Assembly (NCBI GenBank): GCA_002331025.1
Contig: DCYG01000045.1
Span: forward strand, 3,976 to 67,975
Origin: Firmicutes bacterium UBA2116
GTDB lineage: Bacteria > Bacillota > Clostridia > Tissierellales > Sedimentibacteraceae
Length of the DNA stretch: 64,000 nucleotides
Direction of reading: 5' to 3'
The notes under the pieces were generated by a model that saw only the letters and a list, made by a program, of their open reading frames with translations, was not told the origin of the DNA and did not search any database. Positions 1 to 9,407 of this stretch are shown here, piece after piece. The translations under genes and the position numbers were made by a program. Position 1 is the stretch's first letter; every line of letters begins with the position of its first letter.

Positions 1-99
1 TATCTAGGTGGTCAGTATTTAGAATAGTTCCCACAGAATAAGCATTTATCAGTGTCATATAGAGGTGGTCAAGTCAAAATATGAGATATTTGAGGTGAA
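1..99 (+). other. Possible oriT/upstream region of the mobilisation genes
   Basis: An 8-bp direct repeat GGTGGTCA at about 7-14 and 64-71 brackets an AT-rich stretch just ahead of the ribbon-helix-helix gene. Origins of transfer of relaxases of this type often lie immediately upstream of the accessory/relaxase genes. No nic motif was recognised, so this is only a location hint. Confidence 0.2.
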
Positions 100-105
100 G
101 TGAAA

Positions 106-528
106 TTGGAAGAAATAAAGAATACAGTGAAGAAACGGACAGCAGTATGGCTCTATCCTGAAACAATAAAGAAGATGGATAGCCTGCTGGAAAGAGATAA
201 TTGTAAAAGCCGAAGTGAGTTCATAGATAAGGCATTAAACTTTTATATGGGATACCTTGTAAGTGAGGATACAACAGGATATCTATCAAAGATACTTATA
301 TCAGCCATGCAGGGAACATTAAAGGAAACAGAAAATAGAAATGCTAGTAACCTATTTCGTCTATCAGTTGAAATGAGTATGATGATGAATATACTTGCAG
401 CAGGTTTAGAAATCAGTGATGAAGAACTTCGTAATCTTCGTGGAAGGTGTGTACAGCAGGTGAAAAAAACAAAAGGTAAAGTATCTATGGAGGAGGCAAT
501 AAAGTTCCAACAGGGAATTGGAGAGTGA
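106..528 (+). CDS. Ribbon-helix-helix relaxosome accessory protein (MobC/CopG-like)
   Basis: About 140 residues. The N-terminal part (roughly residues 10-45: a basic beta strand RTAVWLYP, then helix DSLLERDNC and helix SRSEFIDKALNFYM) fits a ribbon-helix-helix DNA-binding fold, and the rest is helical. It ends 6 bp before the relaxase start, so the two are co-transcribed. A role as auxiliary oriT-binding and operon-repressing protein is inferred from this pairing. Start: a GTG at 100 lies too close to the AGGTG ribosome site (93-97), so the in-frame TTG at 106 is preferred. Repression of the mobilisation operon is plausible but not shown. Confidence 0.7.
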   Translation: MEEIKNTVKKRTAVWLYPETIKKMDSLLERDNCKSRSEFIDKALNFYMGYLVSEDTTGYLSKILISAMQGTLKETENRNASNLFRLSVEMSMMMNILAAGLEISDEELRNLRGRCVQQVKKTKGKVSMEEAIKFQQGIGE

Positions 529-534
529 TAACTT

Positions 535-2241
535 ATGCCAAGACTTATTTTAAAATGTCCTTATTTAAAAGGTGGAAGTGAAAGTACGTCAGCTCATCTT
601 GGAAATCTAGTAAATTATATTGCTACTCGTGATGGAGTAGAAAAAACAAATATAGAAAATAAAAATATTTCTTCCACAATAAAACAAGAAGAATTAATTG
701 CTCAAATAATTAAGGAGTTTCCAAGTACAAAGAATTTGTTTGAGTATGAGGATTATATTAAGAATTCTAACATAGAAAATGCATCTGAATTTATTGGGAT
801 AGCAATAGAACAAAATGTTGATAAGATAGGGAAAAGAAAAAATTATGTGGATTATATTGCAAATAGACCAAGAGTAGAAAAAATGGGGAAACATGGTTTG
901 TTTACAGGTGGAGATGATGCTTTAGTACTTAGTAGAATTGCAGATGAGATTGCAAATCATACAGGGAACATATGGACTCCGATTATTTCACTAAGACGAG
1001 AAGATGCTACTAGGCTTGGTTTTGATAATGCTGAACGCTGGCACAACATGCTTTCTTACTATGCTATAGATATAGCTGAATGTTTAAAGATAAGGCCTGA
1101 AAACTTTCAGTGGTATGCAGCCTTTCATAATGAGGGGCATCATCCTCATGTTCATATGATTTGTTATTCAGCAGATCCTAAAGAAGGATACCTGACTAAA
1201 AAAGGTATAGAAAAGATGAAATCAGGGTTCGTGAAAAATATCTTTGGTCAGGAACTAGAGGGAATTTATATAGAGCAAAGTAAAAGACGTGATGAACTGA
1301 AACAAGAGTCAAGAGAAGTATTGGTGCAATTAATTTCTGAAATGAAAAATGATATGGTACAGAATAACAATATTGAAGAAAGATTAATAAATCTCGCAGA
1401 ACGTTTGAAGTATACTAAAGGTAAAAGACAATATGGATATTTACAGCCACAACTAAAGGCAATGGTAGATGAGATTGTAGATGAGCTTGCAAAGGATGAA
1501 AGAATTGAGAAAGCGTACAGGTTATGGTATGAAATGCGTAATGAGGTACTGAATAGCTATATGGATAATCTGCCAGAGCCTCTAACTTTGTCACAGCAAA
1601 AGGAATTCAAATCAATCAAGAACATGATAATTAAGGAAGCAGATAGTTTAAATAAAGGTACTATTACGTTTGAAGATTTTACTGAGGCAGATGCTATGAT
1701 TGTAGAAGAAATAGATGCAGATGATTTATTTAAATATGATACAGCATTTATTAATAAAGACGTAGATAGTATAAATGTAAACTTGGCAAATCCATTTCTT
1801 TATTATGTTAAGGCAAAGTTAATTCTTAGAGAAGAAAATCCTGAAGAAGAAGATATAAAAAGGGCTATTGAATTTCTAGAGACAGCATCTGACAATGGAA
1901 ATCAGTTTGCACAATATATGCTAGGGAAATTATATATGCTGGGAAAGTATGTGTCAGAAGATAAAGAAATGGCTAAAAAATATTTTACCCTATCTGCTCA
2001 GCAAGGAAATGAATATGCAAAGCTTTTTCTTGAAAATATGGATAGGTTTCATAATCCATCTGTTTGTCTTGTAGCATCAAGGATGCTCCATCATATGAGT
2101 AAAATATTTGAGGATAATATTCCGTTTAGATCATCAGGGGCAGGACTTAAAATTGATAGTAAGCTTATTAGGAAGCTAAGAGAAAAGAAAGTTGCTCAGG
2201 GATATAAAAGAGATGACCATGAGCAGGGAATTATATTGTAA
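535..2241 (+). CDS. MobL/MobP-type relaxase with Sel1-like repeats
   Basis: 568 residues. The histidine triad HNEGHHPHVHM at about 198-208 is the metal-binding motif of HUH relaxases. Two related segments, NYIATRDGVE (about 26-35) and DYIANRPRVE (about 106-115), match the tyrosine-containing region of the MobL/MobP group common in Clostridia. The protein would nick oriT and pilot the strand into a recipient. Unusually, about residues 430-500 contain Sel1-like repeats (AIEFLETASDNGN..., AKKYFTLSAQQGN...), which normally bind proteins. It lies 6 bp after the ribbon-helix-helix gene and before an FRG cargo gene. The family call is firm; the subgroup is less certain. Confidence 0.88.
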   Translation: MPRLILKCPYLKGGSESTSAHLGNLVNYIATRDGVEKTNIENKNISSTIKQEELIAQIIKEFPSTKNLFEYEDYIKNSNIENASEFIGIAIEQNVDKIGKRKNYVDYIANRPRVEKMGKHGLFTGGDDALVLSRIADEIANHTGNIWTPIISLRREDATRLGFDNAERWHNMLSYYAIDIAECLKIRPENFQWYAAFHNEGHHPHVHMICYSADPKEGYLTKKGIEKMKSGFVKNIFGQELEGIYIEQSKRRDELKQESREVLVQLISEMKNDMVQNNNIEERLINLAERLKYTKGKRQYGYLQPQLKAMVDEIVDELAKDERIEKAYRLWYEMRNEVLNSYMDNLPEPLTLSQQKEFKSIKNMIIKEADSLNKGTITFEDFTEADAMIVEEIDADDLFKYDTAFINKDVDSINVNLANPFLYYVKAKLILREENPEEEDIKRAIEFLETASDNGNQFAQYMLGKLYMLGKYVSEDKEMAKKYFTLSAQQGNEYAKLFLENMDRFHNPSVCLVASRMLHHMSKIFEDNIPFRSSGAGLKIDSKLIRKLREKKVAQGYKRDDHEQGIIL

Positions 2242-2452
2242 GATTTAAAAAGATGGAATGTGCTTATTTATAAAGTTATAGTTTAAAAAGATATCCAGCT
2301 ATTGTATAATGAATGTGCGTAGGTTATTTGACAATGCGATATAATAGAAAAGTATTGATCATACAAATTTATAATAATAATTTACACACAATGAAAAACA
2401 TAAATAGAACTTTGTGCAAGAGATTATAAGCATATATGTAAGGAGTAGACAT

Positions 2453-3724
2453 ATGTTAACAAATGATGAGTGTAGAGAAATAATAAAAAATCAGGAAGAA
2501 GATTATTATGAGAATATGGCAAATGATGCAGAAGAAGATATTGATTATGTATCCAATCTTGCAGATAGTTGCTATGATGCTACTTTTAATAATGAAATAT
2601 ATTTAGTGACAAACAATGAATTTAATAATACTAAGGTAATTGGAAAAGAGGTTGCTTCTAATAAATTTAATCATTTATTAGAAGATTTTATAAAAGGCGA
2701 CGATTTTCGAAATGCAAGGTTTCAATTACAGTGTATAGAATATCAAATTGATAACCTTAATGGATTCAAAATATTTTATTTAGAACACAATAACAAATAT
2801 ATGTCTACAGTTACTGTGGAAGTGATTAAGAGTTTATCTGAATATATAGAAAAAGTTCTATATATTAAAGAAAAAGAAGACAATAAGGTTTTCTATAGAG
2901 GTCATGGGAAATGGCAATATAAATTAACACCAGGTATTTATAGAAAAGAAAATTTAGAGATATTAAAGAATGAAAGTAGTTATATAAAGGAAATAATATC
3001 ATCATATCCAAAATATTTTAAAGATTGTAAGACTGCCCTTGATTATTTGTCAGTGTTACAACATAATGGATTCCCAACAAGATTGCTTGATTTTAGCGAA
3101 AATCCATTAATCTCATTATATATGGCTTGTGATAATAATAATGATTGCGCAGCCGATGTTATTAGGATAAGCGTCCCAAAAGAATACTTTAAATATTACG
3201 ATAGCGATACAGTTAGTATTTTATCTAATATAGCTCTTGCTGAAGATGATTTGTTAGTAGAATACAACAATAGCATTGAGGAATTTAATGCTAATATTTC
3301 AGTAAAAAAACTTGTTCATCTAATTAGAAATGAGAAGCCATTCTTTAAAAATGAGATTAATTCTAAGCATTTGGAAGATACTATTTTATTTGTAAAACCA
3401 AAGCAGGATTTTGAAAGGATATCAAATCAATCTGGATTATTTGCTTTATTTGGTATAAATAAAGTAAAAAGTGAAATGCCTAAAATAGAATATTTGGATC
3501 CACCATGTGATATTAAACACTTTATTATTCCTAAAGAATGTAAAGATAGGATATTAGCAGAATTGTCTCGTATAAACATTAATGAAGCAAATGTATATTG
3601 TGATTTGGAACATGTGGCTAAATTTTACGTTAAAAAATCAAGCAATAGAGAAATTGAAAAACATATTGAAAAAAATGAAATAGAAAAGCAAAAAGAAATT
3701 GAAGATATTTTTAATAATATTTAA
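2453..3724 (+). CDS. FRG-domain protein (element cargo)
   Basis: 423 residues from an ATG with a good AAGGAG site 7 bp upstream; an in-frame GTG at 2414 has none. The FRG domain is recognisable by FYRGH (about 147-151) and LQHNGFPTRLLDFSENPLISLYMAC split over about 201-225, the family hallmark. FRG proteins are frequent in mobile elements and defence islands, and their biochemical activity is not established. The N-terminal ~100 residues are acidic and unrecognised. The C-terminus is a lysine/glutamate-rich helix. It sits between relaxase and primase with its own 210-bp leader and a terminator behind it, as inserted cargo would. Confidence 0.75.
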   Translation: MLTNDECREIIKNQEEDYYENMANDAEEDIDYVSNLADSCYDATFNNEIYLVTNNEFNNTKVIGKEVASNKFNHLLEDFIKGDDFRNARFQLQCIEYQIDNLNGFKIFYLEHNNKYMSTVTVEVIKSLSEYIEKVLYIKEKEDNKVFYRGHGKWQYKLTPGIYRKENLEILKNESSYIKEIISSYPKYFKDCKTALDYLSVLQHNGFPTRLLDFSENPLISLYMACDNNNDCAADVIRISVPKEYFKYYDSDTVSILSNIALAEDDLLVEYNNSIEEFNANISVKKLVHLIRNEKPFFKNEINSKHLEDTILFVKPKQDFERISNQSGLFALFGINKVKSEMPKIEYLDPPCDIKHFIIPKECKDRILAELSRININEANVYCDLEHVAKFYVKKSSNREIEKHIEKNEIEKQKEIEDIFNNI

Positions 3725-3832
3725 CACCTATAATAATGCCAAGTTAATAAATCAAATTTATTAAAAAGATAGATATGGATTTAAAACAGGCACGCATCTA
3801 TTAAAATAAATAGATAGTATATAAAAATCACG

Positions 3833-3860
3833 GTCTTTCAAAGAGAAAGACTGTTTTTTT
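3833..3860 (+). terminator. Rho-independent terminator after the FRG gene
   Basis: GTCTTTC (3833-3839) pairs with GAAAGAC (3845-3851) across an AAAGA loop and is followed by TGTTTTTTT. It isolates the FRG gene from the primase/VirD4 operon. Confidence 0.8.
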
Positions 3861-3927
3861 ATACCCCCAAAATGTAAAAAGCTTAGAAGACAGAATAATT
3901 AGAAACCAGAAAGAACAAGGAGGGTTT

Positions 3928-5337
3928 ATGAGTACTTACATTCATTTTACAGAAGAACAAAAGCAAAGAGCTAATGCAGTTGACCTTGTAGAATTTTTAC
4001 AAAGACAAGGTGAGAAACTTTTGCCATCGGGCAGAGAAAAAAGACTTGCAAGTGACCATAGTATTACAGTTAGATGTAACGAATGGTACGATCATGCATT
4101 AGAGCAGGGAGGTCTTGCTATTGATTTTGTACAGAGCTTTTATGGTTTATCTTTTCCAGAGGCAGTAACAAAACTTCTAGGTGATGAACAAGGTGAAATA
4201 TATAGTAAGGCAAAAGGAAGAAAACAAACGGAACAAAAACCCTTTGTACTTCCACCGAAGAATTCAGATATGCGAAGGGTTTTTGCATATCTCATTAAAA
4301 ATCGTCATATTGATCGTGATGTGGTTAGCTTCTTTGCCAAACAGAAATTACTCTATGAAAGCTGTGAGCAATCAGCAGATAAGACAAAAGAATATCATAA
4401 CGCAGTATTTGTAGGCTATGATGAAAATGGAGTTCCCTGTCATGCTCATAAATGTGGGATTTATTCTAATGGAAAAAGTTTTAAAGGTAATGTTCAGAGC
4501 AGTAATCCCTGTTTCAGTTTTCATTATGCTGGAACAAGCAACAAGCTTTATGTATTTGAGGCACCCATAGATATGTTGTCTTTCATTACAATCTATAAAA
4601 ATGTTCATTGGCAGGAAGACAGCCATGTTGCATTGTGTGGAGTATCGGAACAGGCAATGCTTAAAATGCTCGAAGTCAATCCTAATATAAATCATGTTTT
4701 ATTATGTTTAGATCATGATGCAGCCGGGATTGAAGCAAGTGAGAAATTTCAGGATATACTTTCTAAGAAAGAAATTGAATGCAGCAGGTTACTTTCAAAA
4801 TGTAAGGACTGGAATGAAGATATTAAAGAAAGTCTTAATCTTCCTGCAATTCCATCAGAGGAACATCCACAATATCTTATTCGTGATGAGGTTTTCTCTG
4901 AAATTGAAAATTATATTACAGACTTTAATAAGAAAGGCAATTCACTTTCAAAACTAAATATCTTATTTGAAAAATGCAAGACCTGCGATAAAGAGCAGAT
5001 GGTTGAAAAATTAAAACAACTGTCTGCTCTTTCTTTATATCTTGCTTATAAGGAATATAGGCAGATGGGATATCCTTGTGAAATAGACAAATTGATTAAT
5101 CAACTGTACCACGGATTTAAGGCATATGAAAATCGCAGTAAACTAAATAACAGTTTACTAGATATTCAAAAAGAGCTTGAACAGATTAAAGGTCAGCACG
5201 GTATTATTTGTGAAAATGAAAAGAATGATATTGCCAAAAGATTTGAATCTATTTCTATCCATTGTCTAAAAGCAATTATTACTGTTGAGCTACAGCAACA
5301 AAAACAAGAGCAAAAACAGTTAATGAGTATGTCATAA
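3928..5337 (+). CDS. DUF3991/TOPRIM primase-like protein
   Basis: 469 residues. The N-terminus (HFTEEQKQRANAVDLVEFLQRQG, then GLAIDFVQSFYGLSFPEAV at about 60-78) resembles the CHC2-like region of DnaG-type primases without the zinc cysteines. A DUF3991 region (about 110-200) follows, then a TOPRIM domain with the acidic strand VFEAPIDML (about 209-217) and LCLDHDAAGIEA (about 259-270). The last ~130 residues are helical. Such proteins sit next to VirD4 in clostridial integrative elements and are thought to prime replacement-strand synthesis after transfer. It is followed 68 bp later by the coupling protein. Start ATG has AGGAGG 8 bp upstream. Confidence 0.82.
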   Translation: MSTYIHFTEEQKQRANAVDLVEFLQRQGEKLLPSGREKRLASDHSITVRCNEWYDHALEQGGLAIDFVQSFYGLSFPEAVTKLLGDEQGEIYSKAKGRKQTEQKPFVLPPKNSDMRRVFAYLIKNRHIDRDVVSFFAKQKLLYESCEQSADKTKEYHNAVFVGYDENGVPCHAHKCGIYSNGKSFKGNVQSSNPCFSFHYAGTSNKLYVFEAPIDMLSFITIYKNVHWQEDSHVALCGVSEQAMLKMLEVNPNINHVLLCLDHDAAGIEASEKFQDILSKKEIECSRLLSKCKDWNEDIKESLNLPAIPSEEHPQYLIRDEVFSEIENYITDFNKKGNSLSKLNILFEKCKTCDKEQMVEKLKQLSALSLYLAYKEYRQMGYPCEIDKLINQLYHGFKAYENRSKLNNSLLDIQKELEQIKGQHGIICENEKNDIAKRFESISIHCLKAIITVELQQQKQEQKQLMSMS

Positions 5338-5405
5338 AAAGCTAGGGGACAGTTGCTTGAGGTGATTGATATGTGTAAGGCATTTTGAAAATGGAGGTTA
5401 TTTTA

Positions 5406-7253
5406 ATGCAATCACAAATATTTTTATTGATAGCAGTCGGTATGCTAATGTTTTTAGTTATTAGTGGGCTATCTCTACTTGCTCATTACTACACCTTAAA
5501 TGGAATCAAATCAAAAACAGTAGGAGATGGTCAGCATGGAGTCGCTCGTTTTGCTACGCAAAAAGAGATTACTAAAACATATGAGCATATTCCTTTTACA
5601 GTTTCACAGTGGAGAAAGGGTAAAAATCTTCCTCGTGATGAAAATGGAAACTTGATACAAGGGTTAGTGGTTGGGTGTAAAGGAAAGAAGGGAGATATTG
5701 TAGGCCTTGTAGATACAGGAGATGTTCATTGCCTTATGATAGGAGCAGCAGGGGTTGGTAAAACAGCCTTTTTTTTATATCCAAATTTAGAATATGCATG
5801 TGCAAGCGGGATGAGTTTTATAACTACTGACACAAAAGGAGATTTAGCCAGGAACTATGGGGCGATAGCTAAGGATAATTATGGATATAAAGTTGCGGTT
5901 ATTGATTTAAGAAATCCTACACGCAGTGATGGAAACAACCTTCTGCATTTAGTAAATAAATATATGGATGAATATCGTGAGAACAACCAGAATTTATCTG
6001 CAAGGGCTAAGGCAGAAAAATATGCAAAGATAATCTCAAAGACAATTATAAATTCAGGTGGCGACAGTTCAGCTTATGGACAAAATGCATTCTTCTATGA
6101 CGCTGCTGAAGGACTTTTGACAGCAGTAATTTTGCTAATAGCAGAATATCTCCCTCCTACTGAGGAAGATGGTCATGTAATAGATACGAGACATATTATT
6201 AGTGTATTTAAATTGGTTCAGGATTTAATGGCACCAAGTAAGGTAAAAGGAAAGAGTCAGTTTCAATTGTTGATGGATAAACTGCCACCTGACCATAAAG
6301 CAAGATGGTTTGCAGGTGCAGCACTTAATTCAGCGGAGCAGGCAATGGCTTCTGTTCTTTCTACAGTATTATCAAGGCTCAATGCCTTTCTTGATTCTGA
6401 AATGGAACAGATATTGTGTTTTGATACAACAATTGATGCAGAAACCTTCTGTTATGAAAAGTCTGCAATCTTTCTTATACTCCCGGAAGAAGATAACACA
6501 AAATATTTTATGGTCAGTTTATTTTTACAACAGTTTTATCGTGAAATGCTGACAGTAGCAGATGAGAATGGAGGTAAGCTACCTAATCGCGTGATGATTT
6601 ATGCAGATGAAATAGGTACAATTCCAAAGATAGAATCCTTTGAAATGATGCTTAGTGCAGGACGATCAAGAAGAATTTCCATTGTACCTATCATTCAATC
6701 CTTTGCACAACTTGATAAGAATTATGGAAAAGAAGGTAGTCAGATTATAACAGATAACTGCCAGCTAACCATCTTTGGAGGATTTGCACCAAACTCAGAA
6801 ACAGCACAAGTTCTATCAAAGGCACTTGGGAGCAGAACTGTTATGAGTGGAAGCATCAGTAGAGGTAAAAATGATCCTTCACAAAGTTTACAAATGATTG
6901 AGCGGCCACTACTTACGGCAGATGAGCTCAAATCATTACCAAAAGGCAACTTTGTCATTATGAAAACAGGAGTACATCCAATGCAGACGAAACTTCGTTT
7001 ATTTTTAGATTGGGGCATCACTTTCGACAAACCATATGAGATGGAAGAAAAGTCCCATCGTAAGGTACGCTATGCCGACAAGCAGACCTTAGAAGAAAAT
7101 GTTATTAGTCAGCATATGACTGACGCAATAAATGAAGAAGGAGCTGCTGAATTTACGGTAAAGAGACAAGGAGGCATCCTTCATACCCCAGTGCATGAAC
7201 AAATAGATGAAGGTAAAGTAGAGACAAAACGCAAACCAATACTAAGGACATAG
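5406..7253 (+). CDS. VirD4-like type IV coupling ATPase
   Basis: 615 residues from the ATG preceded by GGAGGT; an in-frame TTG at 5385 lacks a ribosome site. One N-terminal membrane helix (about 4-27) anchors the protein. Walker A is GAAGVGKTAF (about 113-122) and Walker B lies in RVMIYADEIGT (about 395-405), followed by the TraG/VirD4 signature AGRSRRISIVPIIQSFAQLD. It delivers the relaxase-DNA complex to the secretion channel at the membrane. It closes the transfer operon with the HTH gene 12 bp downstream. Length and motifs are normal for the clostridial VirD4 subgroup. Confidence 0.92.
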   Translation: MQSQIFLLIAVGMLMFLVISGLSLLAHYYTLNGIKSKTVGDGQHGVARFATQKEITKTYEHIPFTVSQWRKGKNLPRDENGNLIQGLVVGCKGKKGDIVGLVDTGDVHCLMIGAAGVGKTAFFLYPNLEYACASGMSFITTDTKGDLARNYGAIAKDNYGYKVAVIDLRNPTRSDGNNLLHLVNKYMDEYRENNQNLSARAKAEKYAKIISKTIINSGGDSSAYGQNAFFYDAAEGLLTAVILLIAEYLPPTEEDGHVIDTRHIISVFKLVQDLMAPSKVKGKSQFQLLMDKLPPDHKARWFAGAALNSAEQAMASVLSTVLSRLNAFLDSEMEQILCFDTTIDAETFCYEKSAIFLILPEEDNTKYFMVSLFLQQFYREMLTVADENGGKLPNRVMIYADEIGTIPKIESFEMMLSAGRSRRISIVPIIQSFAQLDKNYGKEGSQIITDNCQLTIFGGFAPNSETAQVLSKALGSRTVMSGSISRGKNDPSQSLQMIERPLLTADELKSLPKGNFVIMKTGVHPMQTKLRLFLDWGITFDKPYEMEEKSHRKVRYADKQTLEENVISQHMTDAINEEGAAEFTVKRQGGILHTPVHEQIDEGKVETKRKPILRT

Positions 7254-7265
7254 GGGGGATTTTCT

Positions 7266-7526
7266 TTGAGCTTTTTTGGAAGAGTCTATAAAGAGGAACT
7301 TCCATCTCGTGCTAAGTGTGTATATATGTACTTGAAAGATAGATGTGATACAAAAGGTGAATGCTGGCCAGCGATTAATACCATTGCAAGAGATACATCA
7401 TTGTCAAGGAGTACAGTAAAGAGAGCCATAGCTGATTTAATCCGTTGTGGTTTGCTTATAAAGGAATCACGTTATAGGGAGAATGGAAGTAATTCCTCTA
7501 ATAGATATTTTTTAACTATAGAGTAA
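7266..7526 (+). CDS. Small winged-helix DNA-binding protein
   Basis: 86 residues from TTG behind an AGGGGGG site. An HTH_36-type winged helix fills the protein: WPAINTIARDTSLSRSTVKRAIADLIRCGLL at about 38-68 with the recognition helix in SRSTVKRAI. This resembles replication-initiator or element regulatory proteins found after virD4 in related elements. It is the last gene of the transfer operon and is followed by a strong terminator. A regulatory role is inferred. Confidence 0.7.
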   Translation: MSFFGRVYKEELPSRAKCVYMYLKDRCDTKGECWPAINTIARDTSLSRSTVKRAIADLIRCGLLIKESRYRENGSNSSNRYFLTIE

Positions 7527-7552
7527 GTTTTAAATAATAGATTATGGGTCAT

Positions 7553-7595
7553 AAAAAGCACATATTTTCCACCAAGGGGAAAGTACGTGCTTTTT
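7553..7595 (+). terminator. Strong terminator closing the transfer operon
   Basis: AAAAAGCAC (7553-7561) pairs with GTGCTTTTT (7587-7595), and TTTCC (7566-7570) pairs with GGAAA (7578-7582) inside it. The stem ends in a T run. Confidence 0.8.
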
Positions 7596-7805
7596 GTGGA
7601 CTGAGGTGTGGTTCATAGTGAGCCTACAAGAAGGACTCACTTTAAGAATATATATAATATCAGAAAAAGAACAAGTATATAAGGAATAATGTAACTAAGT
7701 AAAGTCAGATATAAAGATATAATAACTTATTTATTTTTTAACATATACTTTTAGTAAATATATTGTTGATAGAAAAAGTAAGGAGTTGGTGTTAGATTCT
7801 TAAGC

Positions 7806-7853
7806 TTGACAGTTTATACTAATTTGCTCTATAATGAAACTGGACGGCTGTCC
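7806..7853 (+). promoter_or_regulatory. Promoter and TetR operator of the first lipid-block regulator
   Basis: TTGACA (7806-7811), an 18-bp spacer and TATAAT (7830-7835) form a near-consensus sigma-70 promoter. The near-palindrome GGACGGCTGTCC (7842-7853) covers the expected transcription start, as in TetR autorepression. The 7596-7805 stretch before it is AT-rich with nothing recognised. Confidence 0.75.
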
Positions 7854-7876
7854 GAACTATGTTGGAGGAAGATTAG

Positions 7877-8458
7877 ATGGATAATAAACTAGAAAACTTA
7901 AATCAATCTCAAAAAATATTAAATGCAGCATTTAAATGTATATCTGAAAGAGGATATGCAAGCGTTTCCTTACGGGATATTGCTGATGAAGCAGGGGTCG
8001 TATTGAGTCAGCTAAATTATTATTATAAAAACAAAGAAGGATTGTTTACTGAGATAATAAAAACTCTTGCCCAACAATATTTGAATGAAATTGAGGATAA
8101 CTTAAAAAAGGGAGAGACAGAAAAAGAGAAAATGATGCATTTAATTGAATATTTTCAGGAAATGTTAAAAGAAAAGCCTGAATTATTCAAACTACTTTTT
8201 GATTTAACCAGTATGGCACTTTGGTCAGAATCTTTTAAAGAGCTTTTAAATGATCTTTTCAATAATGTAGTCAACTTAATAGAAACATATATTATTACTG
8301 ATTTTTCTGATGAAAGAAAATTAAAATATAAATCTCCTATTACACTATCTAGGATGATGTTAGGCACTTTGTTTGGAATGTCTATACAAGTAATGCTGGC
8401 TAATGGAGAAGAGGATATGATTGATTCGCTATCATCATTAAAAGCATTATTTGAATAA
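7877..8458 (+). CDS. TetR/AcrR-family regulator (paralogue 1)
   Basis: 193 residues. The HTH is at about residues 30-57 (SVSLRDIADEAGVVLSQLNYYYKNKEGLF). The C-terminal ligand domain contains LFKLLFDLTSMALWSESF, which is nearly repeated in the regulator at 17955 (LFKLLYDLTSMALWSTRF). The two are clearly paralogues and probably sense related ligands. The gene follows its own consensus promoter with an operator on the start site. The neighbouring membrane-lipid genes suggest a fatty-acid or membrane-stress signal, which is inference. Confidence 0.88.
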   Translation: MDNKLENLNQSQKILNAAFKCISERGYASVSLRDIADEAGVVLSQLNYYYKNKEGLFTEIIKTLAQQYLNEIEDNLKKGETEKEKMMHLIEYFQEMLKEKPELFKLLFDLTSMALWSESFKELLNDLFNNVVNLIETYIITDFSDERKLKYKSPITLSRMMLGTLFGMSIQVMLANGEEDMIDSLSSLKALFE

Positions 8459-8533
8459 AATAAGATTGTATATGTATAGAAGGACAAATATAATTTACTA
8501 AAAAGGGGCAAGCTAATTAAAGGATGATTTATT

Positions 8534-8752
8534 ATGACGATTATTATTAATTTAGACAACCATTTATTGCAACAAAAATTAAGTTCATCTGAGTTAGCAA
8601 CAAATATAAATATTACAAAATCAAACTTATCTGTTATAAAAAACAACAAAGCGAAATTGATACGATTTTCAACACTTAATTCAATTTGTAAAACGTTGAA
8701 TTGCCAGCCTGGAGATATATTAAAGTATGTTCCTGATACAAAAAAATTATAA
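8534..8752 (+). CDS. Small Cro/C1-type HTH regulator
   Basis: 72 residues, ATG with AAAGGATG upstream. A full Xre/Cro helix-turn-helix (KLSSSELATNINITKSNLSVIKNN, then FSTLNSICKTLNCQPGDILKY) occupies almost the whole protein, as in YozG-like small repressors. It lies 75 bp after the TetR gene, probably in the same transcript, and ahead of the phasin/UbiB operon. Target unknown. Confidence 0.8.
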   Translation: MTIIINLDNHLLQQKLSSSELATNINITKSNLSVIKNNKAKLIRFSTLNSICKTLNCQPGDILKYVPDTKKL

Positions 8753-8872
8753 TTTGCTTGAACATCAAAGATAAGATTAGTTAAAAGAAAAGTTAAGGAA
8801 TAGAAAAGAAAAAAATTAAACTCTAATTAAAATACTTTTTAATATTACCTAGTAATTTAACAATTAAATTAA

Positions 8873-8885
8873 TACGGACGTATGA
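8873..8885. promoter_or_regulatory. Operator-like site ACGGACGTATG before the phasin/UbiB operon
   Basis: The core GGACGTATG matches the sites at 17919 and 18599 in front of the second TetR gene and the second degV gene. It lies about 100 bp upstream of the phasin-like gene in AT-rich DNA, so one of the TetR paralogues probably controls this operon. Confidence 0.5.
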
Positions 8886-8985
8886 GTTACAACTACTTGT
8901 AAGGAGCAAATTCATAAAATACGTTCCTAAAAATTGAAGAGTTAATATTATTAATGAATCTATTGAATTTAAAGGAGTGAGTTAA

Positions 8986-9330
8986 ATGTTGAATTCATTT
9001 GAAAATGTACTAAATTTGGGGTTAGGGCTCATATTGTATTCCAGTGAGAAAATTGAAGATATGGTAGAAGAGTTAGTTAGTAAAGGTGAAGTGGCAAAAA
9101 AAGATGCACGTCAGTTTGCAAGTGAACTTGTCAAAAAAGGAGAAGAGCAACGAGAAGAATTTAAAAATCTAATTCAAGAAGAGTTAAGAAAAGGTCTCGA
9201 AAATGCAGATATTGCAAAAAAAGAAGATATATTAACAAGTGATGAAATTAGGCAAATAGTAAGAGAACAAATACAGCAGGTACTTTATGAACAAGGAGTT
9301 TTTCAGAGTGAGGAACAAGAAAACGAATAA
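8986..9330 (+). CDS. Phasin-like coiled-coil protein
   Basis: 114 residues, with AAAGGAGTG before ATG. A hydrophobic N-terminal segment (NVLNLGLGLILYSSEKIEDMVEELVSKGEV) leads into a charged coiled coil rich in E/K (about 35-75) and an acidic C-terminus. This resembles the phasin/PhaF-type proteins placed next to UbiB kinases in Bacillota. It probably lines a lipid or membrane surface or partners the kinase 77 bp downstream. Polyhydroxyalkanoate genes are not present here, so a granule role is unsupported. Confidence 0.7.
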   Translation: MLNSFENVLNLGLGLILYSSEKIEDMVEELVSKGEVAKKDARQFASELVKKGEEQREEFKNLIQEELRKGLENADIAKKEDILTSDEIRQIVREQIQQVLYEQGVFQSEEQENE

Positions 9331-9407
9331 ACATGAAGGAATATTGACGGATTTAGAAGGGAGGAAGAAATCCTACAACAGTTGGTTTGTAATGTTGGAT
9401 TATTATA

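Noticed and set aside
2328..2345. Promoter TTGACA/TATAAT before the FRG gene
   Set aside because: The two hexamers are separated by only 6 bp, so they cannot work as one promoter.
4372..4695. Minus-strand ORF inside the primase gene
   Set aside because: It is antisense to a well-supported TOPRIM gene and encodes no recognisable protein. Other antisense ORFs of this kind were treated the same way.
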